Assembly (NCBI GenBank): GCA_948330435.1
Contig: CAOJBY010000004.1
Coordinates: 1-64,000, forward strand
Source of the DNA: an uncultured Lachnoclostridium sp.
GTDB lineage: Bacteria > Bacillota > Clostridia > Lachnospirales > Lachnospiraceae
DNA length: 64,000 bases
Direction of reading: 5' to 3'
Part shown: positions 8,224 to 16,571 of the stretch, one piece after another
Position numbering within the stretch: position 1 is the stretch's first letter
Layout of the letters: every line of letters begins with the position of its first letter
Program-made: the position numbers and the translations under genes
The notes under the pieces: model-generated
The model's input: the letters and a program-made list of their open reading frames with translations, nothing else
Told to the model about the DNA's origin: nothing
The model's database searches: none

Positions 8224-9306
8224 TCAATCAGAGGGATATATTTCAATTGGAATAGAGAAGAAAAACCGGACACCATCTGATAAATTCTCCGCCCCATATT
8301 CTAAATCCTGCATGGACAAAATCTGTGCCACAATGGCAAGGCCCAATCCGGAGCCGCTGTATTTTGCGTCCTTGTCACGGTAAAACTTTTCCCAGATTTT
8401 AGGCAGTCTTTCGGGCGGTATGGAAATGCCCTGATTATAAACGGAAAAATGGAGCATAGGACCCTGTTCAACTACCGATAAGCGTAATGTTCCCTTTGGT
8501 GATACATTCTTTTTGGCATTGACAATGAAATTGTTTAGGACCTGCTCCATACGCTGCTTGTCCGTATAAACAAAAACCTTATGTTCCGGAAGTTCGTACT
8601 GTAATTCAAAGTCAGCTTCCGGCGTATCGATCAATAACCGTCCGGCTACCGTCTCCGCAAGTTCTACAAAGTCAAATCTCTCCGGCACCAATGATGCGGC
8701 CCCGTTTTCCAAGGCAGACAAATCCAGCAGCGTCTCAATGAGCATGCTCATCCTCTCTGTTTCAGAAATAATGATTTCGGAATATTTCTGCCTTTTTTCT
8801 TCGTCTGTTTCGTCCTGTATCCCCTCCGCATAAGCCCGGATCACTCCTATGGGTGTTTTCATTTCGTGGGAAAGGCGGTCTGTTAATTCCTTTCTTTCCC
8901 TCAATAGCTTTCTCTCCTGCTGTACATCTTCTTCAAGCCGGATATTTGCCTTTTCCAGCTTTTCAAGGGTGTCCTGCAAATTCTCGGACATTTTATTGAG
9001 ATTGTCCGCAAGCTCTCCGAATTCGTCCTTTGAGGTTATCCCGCAAGGCTGAGAAAAGTCCAACCTTGCTGCCCTATGTGCCATTTCACAGATCTTGCCG
9101 ATTGGATCCGAAATAAAGCGTCCCAGCAAATAATCTATCATCATGATCAACAAAATAAGAAAGATCACCCATAGCAAAAGGGAAATATCCTCTTCCAAAG
9201 GCAATCGTGTTGAAATCAGGTAGGAAATCATCAAAATGATACCCGCAAGTTTTGAAATCAAGATTATTTTTTTCCGTACTGTGCGAAATGAGAATCGTTC
9301 TTTCAT
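8224..9306 (-). CDS. VanS-like sensor histidine kinase
   Basis: A 360-residue membrane kinase. Two transmembrane segments (about residues 14-32 and 42-61) flank an extracellular loop of only about 10 residues; HAMP (62-115), a coiled coil, a DHp domain with phospho-acceptor His147 (RLSHEMKTP) and a HATPase_c domain with an N-box (NNFIVNAKKN) and GSGLGLAI G-box follow. The short loop suggests an intramembrane-sensing kinase, as for cell-envelope stress. Its partner regulator is at 10500-11114, but three foreign genes now lie between them. The start codon and ribosome site (GAGGTGG) lie within a 66-bp repeat. Confidence 0.9.
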   Translation of the reverse strand: MKERFSFRTVRKKIILISKLAGIILMISYLISTRLPLEEDISLLLWVIFLILLIMMIDYLLGRFISDPIGKICEMAHRAARLDFSQPCGITSKDEFGELADNLNKMSENLQDTLEKLEKANIRLEEDVQQERKLLRERKELTDRLSHEMKTPIGVIRAYAEGIQDETDEEKRQKYSEIIISETERMSMLIETLLDLSALENGAASLVPERFDFVELAETVAGRLLIDTPEADFELQYELPEHKVFVYTDKQRMEQVLNNFIVNAKKNVSPKGTLRLSVVEQGPMLHFSVYNQGISIPPERLPKIWEKFYRDKDAKYSGSGLGLAIVAQILSMQDLEYGAENLSDGVRFFFSIPIEIYPSD

Positions 9307-9362
9307 TTTGCCACCTCAAACTTATAGCCGGAACGTATCAGCGTTACAATGGATTTTCACTC
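9297..9362. repeat. 66-bp direct repeat, copy next to the kinase
   Basis: Identical to 10440-10505 at 65 of 66 positions (mismatch at 9321/10464). The sequence is the original junction of the two-component operon: the 3' end of the response regulator, the kinase ribosome site and the first codons of the kinase. The single mismatch is a synonymous Lys codon change in the regulator frame. Confidence 0.9.
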
Positions 9363-9386
9363 TTCCTACGGAACACACAGTAATTC

Positions 9387-9599
9387 TTAATGTTTCACCT
9401 GATATTCCTGTTCCAATTCTTCTACCAGATATACATCGCTCATGCAGTGCATATCGGAAACGCCGTCACGAATCAACTTATAAACCTCGGAACGGTAGAA
9501 GAAACCCAGTGCCGCATCCAGTGAGATGCCCTGCCGTCTGGAAAAACATTCAATGATACGACTGTATTTTTTCTGAAGTAAAATCGGGTTTGCGTTCAT
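9387..9599 (-). CDS. DUF3791-like small protein (C)
   Basis: A 70-residue protein resembling DUF3791 proteins, with the C-terminal pattern YKLIRDGVSDMHCMSDVYLVEEL. It overlaps the upstream DUF3990-like gene by 4 bp (ATGA), so the two are translationally coupled. DUF3791 proteins habitually accompany DUF3990 proteins and are plausible antitoxins or accessory binding partners, but this has not been shown for this copy. Confidence 0.75.
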   Translation of the reverse strand: MNANPILLQKKYSRIIECFSRRQGISLDAALGFFYRSEVYKLIRDGVSDMHCMSDVYLVEELEQEYQVKH

Positions 9600-10066
9600 G
9601 CCATTTCACTCCTTTCAAATCGCAAAAGCTTCAATGCTTTGTCTGTACGGAAACAGATTTGCAAATTTGGCTTTTCATAGCACAGACGCTTGATTGCTTC
9701 TGTCTTGTCAATCAGTCCGTCAAAAAACAATTCCACCGTATTAAATACCTTATCATTGGCAACACCGCCAACCACAAGGTCATAGTCTGTCGTGTCTTTT
9801 CCACTACGGCAGTTCAGAATAAAATCCAACCAGTCCTCGGAATAAGAATCAAATTTCAGGATTTTCAGTTCCGCTTCCTGGCTTTCATCAAACACATACC
9901 GGGATATGATTCCGTCTTTTCCCCGGTGTTTAAACTTGTCGCACCACTTCACTGCCTGCTCATACAATGGCGTCACATAGAAACCACGTCCGAAATCCAC
10001 ATTAGGGCGGGAATGGGTCAAATCCGGCTCTGAGATTTTCAGATAGGAACCATGATAGAGAATCAT
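9596..10066 (-). CDS. DUF3990-like putative ADP-ribosyltransferase toxin
   Basis: A 156-residue protein with the DUF3990 layout: LYHGSYLKISEPDL at the N-terminus, VDFGRGFYVTPLYEQAVKW in the middle, and DYDLVVGGVANDKVF after residue 90. The HG and GFY..QA..W elements resemble the NAD-binding His and Tyr motifs of ADP-ribosyltransferase folds, so an enzymatic toxin is a reasonable prediction from family knowledge, not proven here. It is the middle gene of a three-gene operon with overlapping ends (4 bp on each side). Confidence 0.8.
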   Translation of the reverse strand: MILYHGSYLKISEPDLTHSRPNVDFGRGFYVTPLYEQAVKWCDKFKHRGKDGIISRYVFDESQEAELKILKFDSYSEDWLDFILNCRSGKDTTDYDLVVGGVANDKVFNTVELFFDGLIDKTEAIKRLCYEKPNLQICFRTDKALKLLRFERSEMA

Positions 10067-10308
10067 ACTTCCACACCCCTTTCTTTCATCACATCAAGGA
10101 GATCTTTTACGATATATTCCCGGCTCTGGGTGTGTAGAACTTCATATTCCGGCACGATGTAGCCGTTCAGAATATTGCTCTTTTCTGTAAATGCCTGATA
10201 GACCCATTCCGCATCCACGCCGAGCTTTACGGCAACATTTTCAATGCAAAATACAGCAAATTCAAGCTCTCTGAAATTTTTGATTCTCTTATCCGGCATC
10301 CTAAACAT
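10063..10308 (-). CDS. DUF3791-like small protein (A)
   Basis: An 81-residue protein with the classic DUF3791 pattern: ELEFAVFCIENVAVKLG then VYQAF and VLHTQSREYIVKDLLDVM. It is first of the inserted three-gene operon and overlaps the DUF3990-like gene by 4 bp. It has its own promoter just upstream (10339-10367). The presence of two different DUF3791-type genes flanking one DUF3990 gene suggests one may be the antitoxin and the other an accessory; which is which is unknown. Confidence 0.8.
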   Translation of the reverse strand: MFRMPDKRIKNFRELEFAVFCIENVAVKLGVDAEWVYQAFTEKSNILNGYIVPEYEVLHTQSREYIVKDLLDVMKERGVEV

Positions 10309-10338
10309 CTCCCTATTTTTGTATCCATGTCTTTGTCC

Positions 10339-10367
10339 ATCATACCAGAGGATTGTGTCTTAAACAA
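10339..10367 (-). promoter_or_regulatory. Promoter of the DUF3791/DUF3990 cassette
   Basis: Minus strand: -35 TTGTTT (10362-10367), 17-bp spacer, extended -10 TGGTATGAT with hexamer at 10339-10344. It lies inside the inserted segment, so the cassette brings its own promoter. Confidence 0.6.
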
Positions 10368-10439
10368 GTGAAATTGCCATTTAGCAAATTAAAACTCTGA
10401 TATATCGCAATAGAATTCTTTTTATTCAAAATACCAATA

Positions 10440-10505
10440 GTTCTTTCATTTTGCCACCTCAAATTTATAGCCGGAACGTATCAGCGTTACAATGGATTTT
10501 CACTC
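10440..10505. repeat. 66-bp direct repeat, copy next to the regulator
   Basis: Second copy of the repeat at 9297-9362. Together the copies bracket 1,077 bp containing the DUF3791/DUF3990 operon. This copy contains the extreme 3' end of the response regulator frame and a stranded duplicate of the kinase start codon. Confidence 0.9.
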
Positions 10506-11114
10506 GCTGCCCAATTTTTGCCGCAAGGTCTTGATATGCGTGTCTACCGTTCGTGTATTTCCCTCAAAGTCGTATCCCCAGATACGGTTTAACAGCTGTT
10601 CCCGTGAAAAAATCTGTTCCGGATTGGACAGAAAGAAATACAGCAATTCATACTCCTTGTGCGTGAGGGTAATCTCCGTGCCGTCCAGGAATACTTTATG
10701 TGCGGCAGGCATTATCGTAATTTTCCCCGCACTGACCGTATCTTTGAGGGCTACGGAGGTGCGACGCAGCAAAGCATTTGCCTTTGCAAGTAATATTTTC
10801 GGGCTAAAGGGTTTTGTCATGTAATCATCCGCACCGTACTCATAGCCTTTCAGCTTATCTTCCTCATCACTTTTGGCGGTCAGTATCATAATCGGCAGGC
10901 TGCTCATCTCCCTTGCCATTTTACATACGGAGAAGCCATCCAGGTGCGGCATCATAATATCCAGGATCATCAGATCCATCGGATTAGTTTTCAGCAGCAT
11001 CAGGGCATCCACACCGTCATCAGCCGTAAAACAGGTATGCCCTCCTCGGTGCATATATTCGCAGATAATGTCCTGCATGTTCTTTTCGTCTTCTACAATT
11101 AGAATGTTCGACAT
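10500..11114 (-). CDS. OmpR-family response regulator, C-terminally truncated by a TGA
   Basis: A 204-residue regulator: receiver domain with phosphorylatable Asp52 (LDIMMPHLDGF) and KPFS loop, then a winged-helix domain. The frame stops with RQKLGSE-TGA. Reading past this TGA in the same frame gives KSIVTLIRSGYKFEVAK followed by a stop that overlaps a kinase start codon, which is the normal end of this family (wing hairpin GYKFE). A TGG to TGA change at the usual Trp would explain this. Loss of the wing should impair DNA binding. Alternatives are readthrough or a tolerated truncation. The partner kinase is at 8224-9306. Confidence 0.85.
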   Translation of the reverse strand: MSNILIVEDEKNMQDIICEYMHRGGHTCFTADDGVDALMLLKTNPMDLMILDIMMPHLDGFSVCKMAREMSSLPIMILTAKSDEEDKLKGYEYGADDYMTKPFSPKILLAKANALLRRTSVALKDTVSAGKITIMPAAHKVFLDGTEITLTHKEYELLYFFLSNPEQIFSREQLLNRIWGYDFEGNTRTVDTHIKTLRQKLGSE

Positions 11115-11283
11115 GAAATCATCCTTTTCGATTGCTTATTTCCGGTCAGTACACTAGCAATATAATGCAATCATACCCCATCCCATAACAAAGGGTCAAG
11201 TTCCTTTTCATGCCCACGCCGCAGCCATTCAGAGGGACAGCAACGGAGTAGGCAGACAGACTTTTGCATATTTATTCACTTTT

Positions 11284-11319
11284 CTTTGGACATACACATC
11301 TTCTCTGTGTTACAATACA
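11284..11319 (+). promoter_or_regulatory. Possible promoter of iadA-yfcC
   Basis: A TTGGAC-like -35 and a TACAAT -10 lie about 100 bp before the iadA start, but the spacer is about 19 bp, which is long for an unassisted promoter. The rest of 11115-11406 contains no supported gene. Confidence 0.35.
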
Positions 11320-11406
11320 CTTAACGAAAATGTACGGCACCTATGAAAATTTGCCGAAAATCGGTATCCATTTTCCCGAGTGCTTTACCAAAAAGGAGGG
11401 AGACAC

Positions 11407-12579
11407 ATGCTGAAGCTTATCCGGGGAGCGACCGTCTATGCTCCTGAATTCCTGGGTGTGCAGGATGTCCTGATTGCGGATTCCAGGATTCTTAAAATTG
11501 CCGGGGATATTCCCGTGGCTGCGGCCTATGATGTAGAGGTTCTTGATGGGCGGGGAAAGCTTCTGTTTCCGGGCTTTATCGACAGCCACGTTCACATTCT
11601 GGGCGGCGGAGGGGAGGGCAGCTACCACACCCGGACACCGGAGATTATGCTGACCGACATTACTTCAGGTGGCGTAACCACCGTGGTAGGCTGCCTGGGA
11701 ACAGATGGAACCACAAGAAATATGGCTTCTCTGCTGGCAAAGGCCCGGGGGCTTTCGGAAGAGGGGATTTCTACCTATATTTATACTGGTTCCTATCAGG
11801 TTCCTGTCCGTACTCTGACAGGCAGCATTGTGGATGACCTGATTCTGATTGATAAGGTTGTGGGCTGTGGGGAGATTGCCATCTCGGATCACCGGTCCTC
11901 CCAGCCCACAAAAGAGGAGTTTGCCCATATTGTGGGAGATACACGGGTAGGCGGTATACTTTCCGGAAAGGCCGGCCTGGTGAACATCCATATGGGCGAC
12001 GGCCCCCGGATGCTGTCTTATCTCCGTTATGTAGTTGAGGAGACGGAGATTCCTCCCTCCAATATGCTCCCCACCCATATCAACCGGAGCACCCGGCTTT
12101 TGCAGGATGGGATCGACTATGCCAGGACTCTGGGTGGGTATGTGGATCTGACCACCAGCTCCGATCCGGATTATCTGGAGGAGGATGAAGTCAAGGCCAG
12201 TACCGGCCTGCGGATGATGCTGGAGCAGGGAGTACCGGAGTACCAAATCACATTTTCCTCGGACGGACAGGGCAGTATGCCTATCTTTGACAAAAGCGGC
12301 GTTTTTCTCGGACTTGGCGTGGGAAAGGTCACTTCTCTGTACCGGGAAGTGCGGGATGCCATCCTGCAGGAAAAGGTAGGGATTACACAGGCCCTTAAGC
12401 CTGTAACTGCGAATCCGGCAGTTCTCCTGAAGCTAGACAGCAAGGGACGGATTGCTCCGGGAAAGGATGCAGATCTGGTACTTGTGGAGGAGGGTTCCCT
12501 GACCATTCACTCTGTTCTGGCCAAAGGACAGTTGATGGTGCAGGAGGGTATGGCGATGAAAAAGGGCACCTTTGAATGA
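11407..12579 (+). CDS. iadA: Isoaspartyl dipeptidase (beta-aspartyl peptidase)
   Basis: A 390-residue amidohydrolase-superfamily enzyme that cleaves isoaspartyl dipeptides from damaged proteins. Metal ligands are visible as His61 and His63 (SHVH), the SDHRS segment (about 160), a His in NIHMGDG, a His in LPTHINRS, and the catalytic Asp in TFSSDGQGS. At the position where E. coli IadA has its carboxylated Lys, this protein has Glu156 (GEIAISDH). The start at 11407 follows AAAGGAGGGAG; the reading frame opens 9 codons earlier but without a ribosome site. Together with the downstream transporter it forms the only plus-strand operon in the window, probably for peptide or amino acid scavenging. 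Confidence 0.93.
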   Translation: MLKLIRGATVYAPEFLGVQDVLIADSRILKIAGDIPVAAAYDVEVLDGRGKLLFPGFIDSHVHILGGGGEGSYHTRTPEIMLTDITSGGVTTVVGCLGTDGTTRNMASLLAKARGLSEEGISTYIYTGSYQVPVRTLTGSIVDDLILIDKVVGCGEIAISDHRSSQPTKEEFAHIVGDTRVGGILSGKAGLVNIHMGDGPRMLSYLRYVVEETEIPPSNMLPTHINRSTRLLQDGIDYARTLGGYVDLTTSSDPDYLEEDEVKASTGLRMMLEQGVPEYQITFSSDGQGSMPIFDKSGVFLGLGVGKVTSLYREVRDAILQEKVGITQALKPVTANPAVLLKLDSKGRIAPGKDADLVLVEEGSLTIHSVLAKGQLMVQEGMAMKKGTFE

Positions 12580-12636
12580 TTTTCCACACAAAGGGCACAC
12601 AATTTCGTAAGAAAAAAAACGATTGGAGAACAGATT

Positions 12637-14145
12637 ATGAATGAGAAAAAAAGAAACTTTCAGATGCCTCATACCTATGTCATTATTTTCTTTGTCATTT
12701 TGTTTGCGGCGGTTCTGACTATGTTCGTTCCGCAGGGACAGTATGAGACCAAGGAAATCACTTATATGCTGAACGGGGAGGAAAAGTCCCGGACCGTACT
12801 GGATCCGGACAGCTTCCAATATGCAGTTGACGAAAACGGCAATAAGATTACCCATGTTGCTCCCCTTTTCGGAACCGAGGACTTTGGCGGACAGGGGATT
12901 CTCAACTATGTATTTGAGGGCCTGACCGTAGGCGACAAGTGGGGTTCTGCCGTAGGTATCGTGGCTTTTATCCTGGTTATCGGAGGTGCTTTCGGCATTG
13001 TTCTCAAAACCGGAGCCGTGGACCAGGGAATCCTTGCTATGATCGAGAAGACCAAGGGGGCGGAAAAGTTCCTGATTCCCGTTCTGTTTGCCCTGTTTTC
13101 CTTAGGTGGTGCAGTTTTTGGCATGGGCGAGGAGGCCATTCCCTTTGCCATGATTCTGACTCCTATGTTTATTGCAATGGGATATGATGCGGTAGTGGGC
13201 GTCTGTGTGACTTACTGTGCAACTCAGATCGGATTCGGTGCTTCCTGGATGAATCCATTCAGTCTGGCTATTGCCCAGGGAATTGCAGAGGTTCCTGTTC
13301 TTTCCGGTGCAGGCTTCCGTATTGTTCTGTGGTTCCTGTTTACCGGCATCGGAGCCGGATTCACCATGGTCTATGCCGCCAAAATCAAAAAGGATCCCAA
13401 AGCTTCCGTTGCCTATGACAGCGATGCCGCTTATCGAAAAGAGTTCAAAGAGGACAGCACCAAGGCTGATTTCCGGCTGGGACATAAGCTGATTTTACTG
13501 GTGATTCTTGCTACTATGATCTGGACCGTCTGGGGCGTAGTGGAAAAAGGTTTCTACATTCCGGAGATTGCTTCCCAGTTCTTTGTGATGGGTCTGGTGT
13601 CCGGTATTATCGCCGTGATCTTTAAGCTGAATGATATGCGTGTCAATGATATTGCTTCTTCTTTCCAGAGTGGAGCCGCCGATCTGGTAGGTGCTGCCCT
13701 GGTTGTTGGTATGGCACAGGGAATTATCATTATCTTAGGGGGAACCAGTGCTTCCTCTCCCACCGTACTCAATACCATTCTTCATGCAATCAGCAGCGGC
13801 ATGCAGCATTTCCCGGCAGTTATCTCCGCTTGGTTAATGTATGTATTCCAGACCGTATTCAACTTCTTCGTTGTATCCGGATCCGGACAGGCTGCCCTTA
13901 CTATGCCGATTATGGCTCCTCTCTCAGATCTGGTGGGTGTATCTCGTCAGACCTCCGTACTGGCTTTCCAGCTTGGAGATGCTTTCTCCAATCTGATCGT
14001 TCCCACCTCCGGGTGTCTGCTGGGTACCCTCGGCGTTGCCAAGCTTGAGTGGGGCAAATGGGCAAAATTCCAGATTAAGATGCAGGGAGTCCTGTTCGTG
14101 AGTGCTTCGATTGTGATGGTTATTGCGGTGTTGATTCACTTCTAA
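12637..14145 (+). CDS. YfcC-family membrane transporter
   Basis: A 502-residue polytopic protein of the YfcC/DcuC-like family (ion transporter superfamily). About 11-13 hydrophobic helices are visible, with an N-terminal helix (about 14-32), a short extracytoplasmic insert (about 33-95) and repeats of Gly-rich membrane segments (FGMGEEAIPF, GFGASWMNPF, GGTSASSPTVLN, TSGCLLGTLG). Family members are proposed to move basic amino acids, dicarboxylates or peptides; substrate is not defined. Its position 57 bp after the isoaspartyl dipeptidase suggests uptake of dipeptides or export/uptake of aspartate-like products. Confidence 0.85.
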   Translation: MNEKKRNFQMPHTYVIIFFVILFAAVLTMFVPQGQYETKEITYMLNGEEKSRTVLDPDSFQYAVDENGNKITHVAPLFGTEDFGGQGILNYVFEGLTVGDKWGSAVGIVAFILVIGGAFGIVLKTGAVDQGILAMIEKTKGAEKFLIPVLFALFSLGGAVFGMGEEAIPFAMILTPMFIAMGYDAVVGVCVTYCATQIGFGASWMNPFSLAIAQGIAEVPVLSGAGFRIVLWFLFTGIGAGFTMVYAAKIKKDPKASVAYDSDAAYRKEFKEDSTKADFRLGHKLILLVILATMIWTVWGVVEKGFYIPEIASQFFVMGLVSGIIAVIFKLNDMRVNDIASSFQSGAADLVGAALVVGMAQGIIIILGGTSASSPTVLNTILHAISSGMQHFPAVISAWLMYVFQTVFNFFVVSGSGQAALTMPIMAPLSDLVGVSRQTSVLAFQLGDAFSNLIVPTSGCLLGTLGVAKLEWGKWAKFQIKMQGVLFVSASIVMVIAVLIHF

Positions 14146-14174
14146 AGCACTCAAAAATCACCAGTACAGAACAA

Positions 14175-14201
14175 GGGGCTGTCAGGAAATAAGACAGCCC
14201 C
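14175..14201 (+). terminator. Hairpin after yfcC
   Basis: A 9-bp perfect stem (GGGGCTGTC with GACAGCCCC) and a 9-nt loop stand between two converging genes. No strong T-tract follows on either strand, so it may be a weak bidirectional terminator. Confidence 0.5.
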
Positions 14202-14219
14202 ATGTCGCCGCACCCTATT

Positions 14220-15272
14220 TCACTGTGCATCACTTCTCGTATAGAATGTTGACGGCCCGGATCCATGCTTTACCAGTAAACCATTGTCAACCAAGGTCTT
14301 GATAGAGCTTTCCACGGATGTCTTCCCAATCGTTGGACACAACTCCATAATATCGCTCTTCGTAAACTTTCCGATCTTTCCATACACCGCACGTCTTACA
14401 AGCTCCACAGCCGGAAGCTTCTCGCCAACCAGATCCACACGCTCCTCAAAATCCCGATATGCCGCAAGAATAATCCGCAGCAGATATTTGATGAACGGCG
14501 TGCTGTCTTCCTTATTTTCATGCCATCCCTGCTGACATTCCTCCAGCGCATCATAGTAAAGGACTTTGTTTTTGGCTATCTTGCTTTCCAGAGAAATATA
14601 TTTTCCAATCACATATCCTGCCCGATACAAAAGAAGCGTGGTAAGAAGCCGGCTCATTCTTCCGTTTCCGTCGTGGAACGGATGAATGCAGAGAAAATCA
14701 TGGATGAAAATGGGAATCAAAACGAGTGCATCCACCTCCTGGTTATCCATCACACGATTAAAATTCCCACAGATGGCATCAATGGCCTGGGGTGTCTCAT
14801 AGGGTGACAGCGGTGTAAAAAGCACAAACTCATGTCCTTTTGCATCCATGGCACTGATATAATTCTGTGTATTTTTGAAGCTGCCGCCAATCCCTTTTTC
14901 GGAATATTGATATAAATCCCGATGGAGCTGCAAAATATAATTCCCACGAATGGGGATATATTCATAGCTCTCATGAATCGTATTCAGCACGTCACGATAA
15001 CCCATGATCTCCTCCTCGTCCCTGTTTCTTGGGGTGGTCTTATCTGCCACAAGCTGTCGAAGACGAGTATTTGTTGTGCGGATTCCCTCAATCTCATTGG
15101 ATGCTTCTGTGCTCTGTATCTTTGCAAGCTCAACCAGTCTGTCCAATTCTTCAGGTTTTTGCTTTAAATATAGCTCCTGTCTGCCCTTATACTCGTGGAT
15201 CTGGGCAACCAGTCCCAGTATTTCGCTGTCCCAGTTTCTATTTTTCAAAATGCTGTAGTCAAAAGTCCTCAT
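14220..15272 (-). CDS. Fic-domain AMP-transferase with N-terminal inhibitory motif
   Basis: A 350-residue Fic protein. The active-site loop is HPFHDGNGRMSR, a perfect match to HPFx[D/E]GNGRxxR, in the middle of the protein. The N-terminal helix has SNEIEGI, matching the (S/T)xxxE(G/N) inhibitory motif, so this is a class II (self-inhibited) Fic. A C-terminal winged helix (about 285-345, SDIMELCPTIGKTSVESSIKTL) probably binds DNA. Such Fic-wHTH proteins often regulate their own genes. The ATG at 15272 follows AAGGG by 10 nt; an upstream GTG at 15281 is too close to that site. A promoter overlapped by dyads lies upstream. Confidence 0.9.
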   Translation of the reverse strand: MRTFDYSILKNRNWDSEILGLVAQIHEYKGRQELYLKQKPEELDRLVELAKIQSTEASNEIEGIRTTNTRLRQLVADKTTPRNRDEEEIMGYRDVLNTIHESYEYIPIRGNYILQLHRDLYQYSEKGIGGSFKNTQNYISAMDAKGHEFVLFTPLSPYETPQAIDAICGNFNRVMDNQEVDALVLIPIFIHDFLCIHPFHDGNGRMSRLLTTLLLYRAGYVIGKYISLESKIAKNKVLYYDALEECQQGWHENKEDSTPFIKYLLRIILAAYRDFEERVDLVGEKLPAVELVRRAVYGKIGKFTKSDIMELCPTIGKTSVESSIKTLVDNGLLVKHGSGPSTFYTRSDAQ

Positions 15273-15290
15273 ATATCTCACACCCTTTTC

Positions 15291-15332
15291 ATCTATCTCC
15301 CAAATTATATATCATTTTGGGAGATAGATCAA
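15291..15332 (-). promoter_or_regulatory. Fic promoter overlapped by a 14-bp inverted repeat
   Basis: Minus strand: -35 TTGATC (15327-15332), 17-bp spacer and -10 TATAAT (15304-15309). A perfect inverted repeat with 14-bp arms (15291-15304 and 15316-15329, 11-bp spacer) covers the spacer, -10 and start region. A third half-site TTTGGGAGA occurs at 15336-15344. This is the layout of a repressor operator, plausibly for the winged helix of the Fic protein itself. Confidence 0.7.
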
Positions 15333-15345
15333 GCTTTTGGGAGAA

Positions 15346-15380
15346 ATATATCCCGAAATATAGTATATTCCGGGATATAT
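15346..15380. repeat. Second dyad upstream of the Fic gene
   Basis: Perfect 10-bp arms (ATATATCCCG and CGGGATATAT) with a 15-bp AT-rich spacer, directly upstream of the Fic promoter. It may be an additional operator or part of an upstream terminator-like structure. Confidence 0.5.
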
Positions 15381-15461
15381 TTTTTATTCGTGAAAATATA
15401 TATGCTTTTTTGTACAAATACTTAGATGACCAATCCTCATCCCCCGCTACTTCAATCCTGT

Positions 15462-16559
15462 CTATCTCTGCACTCGAGCACCTGCTCCGCCCATGATTGC
15501 TTCTACTTCTTTCTTACTTGCCATTGTCGTATCCCCGGGCGTTGTCATAGCTAGTGCACCGTGAGCCGCACCATAATTCACTGCAAGCTCGGCATCACCC
15601 GTAGTCATCAGCCCGTAGATCAATCCACTGGCAAAGGAATCTCCGCCGCCTACACGGTCCATGATTTCCAGGCCCTTGTAGTCCTTGGATTTATAGATTT
15701 CTCCATCCGCCCAGCAGATGGCACTCCAGTCATTGACGGTTGCAGTCTTTACCTGACGCAGGGTAGTCGCTACTGCTTTAAAGTTGGGATAGGCTTTGGC
15801 CGCTTCGTTGATCATCTTCCGGTAGCCCTCCAGGTTCAGTTCCTTTAAGCTGGCATCATTTCCCTCTACCTCGAAGCCCAGGCAAGCCGTGAAATCCTCC
15901 TCATTTCCAATCATCACATCCACATACCTGGCAACCTCTTTATTTACTTCTTGGGCTTTCGCCTGACCGCCGATTGCACTCCACATGGAGGGACGGTAAT
16001 TCAAGTCATAGGATACGAGAGTTCCGTACTTCTTTGCTGTTTTGATTGCTGCCAGAACCGTCTCGCAGGACTGCTCGGAAAGAGCCGCATAGATTCCGCC
16101 TGTGTGAAGCCAGCGAACCCCAAGTTCTCCAAAGATGTACTCAAAATTAAAATCCTCCGGCGTTGCCTTGGAAATTGCCGTGTTGGCTCTGTCTGAGCAT
16201 CCCACTGCACCACGGATTCCAAATCCTCTCTCTGTAAAGTTAATTCCGTTTCTGCAGACACGGCCGATTCCGTCCGTCTTCATCCATTTAATAAGGGAAG
16301 TATCCACACCTCCCTGGAGAATGAAATCCTCCATAAGCATACCCACTTCATTGTCTGCAAAGGCCGTAATCACTGCAGTATTCATCCCAAAGCATCTGCG
16401 AAGTCCACGAACTACATTATACTCGCCGCCGCCCTCCCATGCACGAAATGAACGGGCGGTGCGGATACGGCCCTCTCCCGGATCCAGACGCAGCATCACC
16501 TCTCCGAGAGATACAGCATCAAACTTGCACTTTTCTTTTGGTCTTATGTTTAAATTCAT
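15462..16559 (-). CDS. kdgK: 2-keto-3-deoxygluconate kinase, PfkB family
   Basis: A 365-residue PfkB-family sugar kinase. The N-terminal LGEVMLRLDPGEGRI is typical of KDG kinases, as is the GGGEYNVVRGLRR nucleotide/sugar segment. The C-terminal signature GGGDSFASGLIYG contains the catalytic Asp. It phosphorylates 2-keto-3-deoxygluconate to KDPG. It is the last gene of a four-gene operon with the KDPG aldolase (12 bp upstream), a dehydratase and a gluconate-type permease, which together complete an aldonate degradation route. Confidence 0.9.
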   Translation of the reverse strand: MNLNIRPKEKCKFDAVSLGEVMLRLDPGEGRIRTARSFRAWEGGGEYNVVRGLRRCFGMNTAVITAFADNEVGMLMEDFILQGGVDTSLIKWMKTDGIGRVCRNGINFTERGFGIRGAVGCSDRANTAISKATPEDFNFEYIFGELGVRWLHTGGIYAALSEQSCETVLAAIKTAKKYGTLVSYDLNYRPSMWSAIGGQAKAQEVNKEVARYVDVMIGNEEDFTACLGFEVEGNDASLKELNLEGYRKMINEAAKAYPNFKAVATTLRQVKTATVNDWSAICWADGEIYKSKDYKGLEIMDRVGGGDSFASGLIYGLMTTGDAELAVNYGAAHGALAMTTPGDTTMASKKEVEAIMGGAGARVQR

Positions 16560-16571
16560 TATCTCCGCCTC

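Noticed and set aside
8224..11114. Vancomycin resistance locus
   Set aside because: The kinase and regulator resemble VanS/VanR but no ligase, dehydrogenase or dipeptidase genes are nearby.
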